This document shows, piece after piece, positions 5,518 to 7,838 of a stretch of DNA of 7,838 nt. The stretch is from the NCBI GenBank assembly GCA_903832395.1, contig CAILBF010000223.1, positions 1-7,838 on the forward strand, written 5' to 3'. The notes beneath the pieces are model-generated. The model made no database searches. It saw nothing but the letters and a program-made list of their open reading frames with translations, and was not told the DNA's origin. Both the position numbers and the translations under genes were made by a program. Position 1 is the first letter of the stretch. Each line of letters opens with the position of its first letter. The stretch is from an uncultured Actinomycetes bacterium. GTDB taxonomy: Bacteria > Actinomycetota > Actinomycetes > Nanopelagicales > Nanopelagicaceae.

Positions 5518-6599
5518 TGACGTTGAGCATCCGCTACTGAGCTCAAGAGACTATCCCACGCTTGGGCAAATTTCTTAACACCATCGATCTCCAACTCAGT
5601 GGTTACGGCGTTGAGCGAGATGTTAAGAGCCGAGAGTGATTTAAATACGTCAACTGCCGCAGCATAATTCTGCGTAATTGTTTCACCGCGAACTACTCCA
5701 TGATCGATGACGGCATCAAGGGTATTTTGTGGCATCGTGTTAACGGTGTGCGGTGCAATTAATTCAACTACATATCGAGTGTCGTCATAGGCGGGGTCTT
5801 TGACTCCAGTAGATGCCCAGAGGGGACGTTGCTTATGCGCACCGCGTTCAATTTGAGCTAGCCAACGAGAGGATGCAAATTTCTCTTCAAATAATTGGTA
5901 GGCAAGGTGAGCATTTGCAATAGCGGCCTTACCAAGGAGTTCTAGCGCTTCGGGACTGCCGTTTGTTTTAAGAAGAGCATCAACGGCTGAATCGATACGA
6001 CTGACGAAGAAAGAAGCCACCGAGTGAACGTGAGAGGGATTAGTCGCCGCTTCGATGCCGGCCATGTAAGCATCAATCACTGCGCCATAACGTTTAACTG
6101 AAAAAATTAGTGTGACATTGACTGAAATTCCCTCGGCAATAAGGGCAGTTACTGCGGGCAAACCTTCAAGCGTGGCTGGAACTTTAATCATGAGGTTAGG
6201 ACGATCGATTATGCTCCACAACTCTTTACCCGCAGCGATAGTTCCGGCAGTATCGCCAGCTAATCGTGGATCGACTTCAATGCTAACGCGTCCATCAATA
6301 CCCTTGCTTGAGGAATAAATATCGCGAAAGAGATCGCATGCATCTCTTACATCATCGGTCGTTAACTTCTTAACGCACTCATCAACGCTAACGTTTTTCA
6401 AAAGCGCAATATCACTGGCATATTCATCGGCGCCAGCTATCGCGGCGGCAAAGATACTTGGATTTGTAGTGACTCCAACAACTCCAGAGTTTGCGATTCG
6501 AGAGGGGAGTGAGTGAGGATCGGTTCCCGTTATCTTTGCCCGGGATAAGTCATCGAGCCAAATGGAAGTTCCGCCTTTGGCGACATCGTGAACGCTCAC
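5514..6599 (-). CDS. tal: Transaldolase
   Basis: It moves a dihydroxyacetone unit from sedoheptulose-7-P to glyceraldehyde-3-P, in the non-oxidative pentose phosphate branch. The 361-residue TIM-barrel protein has the length of the actinobacterial class. Motifs are SIWLDDLSR (12-20) with the catalytic Asp, VTTNPSIF (43-50) with Asn46, SIEVDPRLA (106-114), the Schiff-base Lys139 in LMIKVPATLEGL, NVTLIFS (161-167), SFFVSRID (196-203) and WASTGVKD (261-268). The start is GTG 6599, sharing GTGA with the tkt stop. No purine-rich ribosome site is evident upstream, so translation probably depends on ribosomes finishing tkt. Its own stop forms an ATGA overlap with pgi. No catalytic residue is missing. 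Confidence 0.97.
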   Translation of the reverse strand: MSVHDVAKGGTSIWLDDLSRAKITGTDPHSLPSRIANSGVVGVTTNPSIFAAAIAGADEYASDIALLKNVSVDECVKKLTTDDVRDACDLFRDIYSSSKGIDGRVSIEVDPRLAGDTAGTIAAGKELWSIIDRPNLMIKVPATLEGLPAVTALIAEGISVNVTLIFSVKRYGAVIDAYMAGIEAATNPSHVHSVASFFVSRIDSAVDALLKTNGSPEALELLGKAAIANAHLAYQLFEEKFASSRWLAQIERGAHKQRPLWASTGVKDPAYDDTRYVVELIAPHTVNTMPQNTLDAVIDHGVVRGETITQNYAAAVDVFKSLSALNISLNAVTTELEIDGVKKFAQAWDSLLSSVADAQRQ

Positions 6600-7838
6600 T
6601 TCAACGCAGCTTTGATTCGATTAGCGATATTGTCGACGTTGAAACCAAACTCATTGAAAAGGCGTTTGGCATCGGCCGAGGCACCGTAGTGTTCGAGCGA
6701 GATAGATATGCCAGCGTCTCCGATTAATTCACGCCATCCTTGAGCGATTCCGACTTCGATGCTTACCTTCAATTTAATTGATGCTGGAAGAACTGATTGC
6801 TTATAAGGATTATCTTGCTCGGCAAACCACTCAAGACATGGTGCACTCACGACGCGGACGTTGATCGCCTCGGCGGCAAGTGCGCTTTGCACATCAAGGG
6901 CCAATGAAACTTCAGATCCCGTTGCAATCAAGATGGCTACTGGATTCTCGCAATCCTTTAATACATAAGCACCTTTCGCCGTGCCAGTTGCTGGCGCACA
7001 TACTGTGCGATCAAAGACGGGCAGATTTTGGCGAGAGAGAAGAATTCCAGCCGCTCGGTTCCGAATGATTATCGCTTTCCATGCCTCGGCCACTTCATTA
7101 GCATCTCCGGGTCTAATGACATCCAAACCAGGAATTGCGCGAAGGGCAGCAAAGTGTTCGATGGGCTGATGTGTTGGACCATCTTCGCCAACACCGATCG
7201 AATCGTGTGTCCAAACAAAAGTGGATGCAATATTCATAAGCGCCGCTAAACGAACGGCAGGGCGCATGTAATCGCTAAAGACGGCAAAAGTTCCGCCGAA
7301 AGATCGCGTCAGACCATGCAAAGCGATGCCGTTGAGAACCGATCCCATTGCATGTTCCCGAATTCCAAAGTGGATTATTCGCCCATAAGGGTTAGCGCCT
7401 TTGATTGCACTTGTTGCGGGAAGAAAAGATCCGCCGCCTTCGATGCTTGTGTTATTAGATCCAGCTAGATCGGCAGAGCCGCCCCATAGTTCAGGCAGAG
7501 TTTGGGCGATAGCATTAATAACATCGCCCGATGCGGCGCGTGTTGCAATATCTTTTCCAGGAGCAAATACTGGAATTGCTGAATCCCAGTTAGCGGGAAG
7601 TGATCGAGAGCGAAGACGTTGCAGTAGCGCAGCTTGTGCAGTGTTGGCATCGCGCCACTTTGCAAACTCTAAATCCCACATTGTGCGAAGTGAAGCGCCA
7701 CGGGTCTTTACTTTACGCACGTGCGCTAAAACCTCGTCCGGCATAGCAAATTTTTCTTCGGGGTTTAAACCGAGAAGAGTTTTCGTTGCGGCGATCTCTT
7801 CATCTCCCAATGCCGAACCATGCGACTTACCTGTGCCA
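6596..7838 (-). CDS. tkt: Transketolase, C-terminal part (5' end beyond the window)
   Basis: This thiamine-diphosphate enzyme transfers two-carbon units between sugar phosphates and works with the adjacent transaldolase. The frame stays open to the right edge, so no start is visible. The visible 413 residues begin GTGKSHGSALGDEE, which corresponds to the end of the N-terminal cofactor domain, so roughly 260-280 residues are missing. They include the pyrimidine-binding domain: GSADLAGSNNT (about 120-130 of the visible part), HFGIREHAM with the catalytic Glu near 161, and HDSIGVGEDGPTHQPIEH (about 211-228). The C-terminal domain is complete, ending NRIKAALK. TTG 7810 is only an internal Leu codon, not a start. 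The stop TGA at 6596-6598 lies within the GTGA overlap with tal. tkt is the promoter-proximal gene among the three visible here. Confidence 0.97.
   Translation of the reverse strand, partial: GTGKSHGSALGDEEIAATKTLLGLNPEEKFAMPDEVLAHVRKVKTRGASLRTMWDLEFAKWRDANTAQAALLQRLRSRSLPANWDSAIPVFAPGKDIATRAASGDVINAIAQTLPELWGGSADLAGSNNTSIEGGGSFLPATSAIKGANPYGRIIHFGIREHAMGSVLNGIALHGLTRSFGGTFAVFSDYMRPAVRLAALMNIASTFVWTHDSIGVGEDGPTHQPIEHFAALRAIPGLDVIRPGDANEVAEAWKAIIIRNRAAGILLSRQNLPVFDRTVCAPATGTAKGAYVLKDCENPVAILIATGSEVSLALDVQSALAAEAINVRVVSAPCLEWFAEQDNPYKQSVLPASIKLKVSIEVGIAQGWRELIGDAGISISLEHYGASADAKRLFNEFGFNVDNIANRIKAALK

Noticed and set aside
7810..7838. Treating TTG at 7810 as the start of a short transketolase-like protein.
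   Set aside because: The frame continues to the window edge with transketolase-specific residues (GTGKSHGSA), so this is an internal codon of a gene cut by the window.

Overview
The window looks like actinobacterial chromosome. Three things support this: the tail of a WhiA-type regulator, a zinc-type RbpA (an actinobacterial RNA polymerase partner), and the actinobacterial order gap-pgk-tpiA-secG facing a tkt-tal-pgi block. By eye the base composition is close to half G+C, low for the phylum. Together with tight packing (1- and 4-base overlaps), this fits a streamlined planktonic actinobacterium of the freshwater acI / Nanopelagicales kind. That placement is inference.

Layout. Bases 1-219 are the 3' end of whiA (+). 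Bases 220-359 are the only intergenic stretch with rich structure. It holds a strong intrinsic-terminator hairpin (277-322), an extended -10-like motif (256-264), and a 39-codon ORF with a good Shine-Dalgarno (248-367) that runs through the hairpin into the gap start. From 360 to 3994 a plus-strand operon encodes gap, pgk, tpiA, secG and rbpA. From 3991 to 7838 a minus-strand operon reads tkt (5' end outside the window), tal, pgi, joined by GTGA and ATGA overlaps. The two operons meet tail to tail with a 4-base overlap. The plus-strand operon has no intergenic space for a terminator, and a strong plus-strand hairpin with a T-tract lies inside the pgi reading frame (4024-4077).

How the genes work together. 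GAPDH, phosphoglycerate kinase and triosephosphate isomerase carry triose phosphates through lower glycolysis. Transketolase and transaldolase are the non-oxidative pentose phosphate branch, and Pgi joins fructose-6-P and glucose-6-P. SecG (protein export) and RbpA (RNA polymerase/sigma partner) ride with the glycolytic genes. The oxidative-branch genes zwf, opcA and pgl, often found in this neighbourhood in other actinobacteria, are not between rbpA and tkt here.

The enzymes are ordinary, and I found no undescribed defence, mobile or biosynthetic system. The points worth a second look are regulatory: the gap leader, and the terminator buried in pgi.
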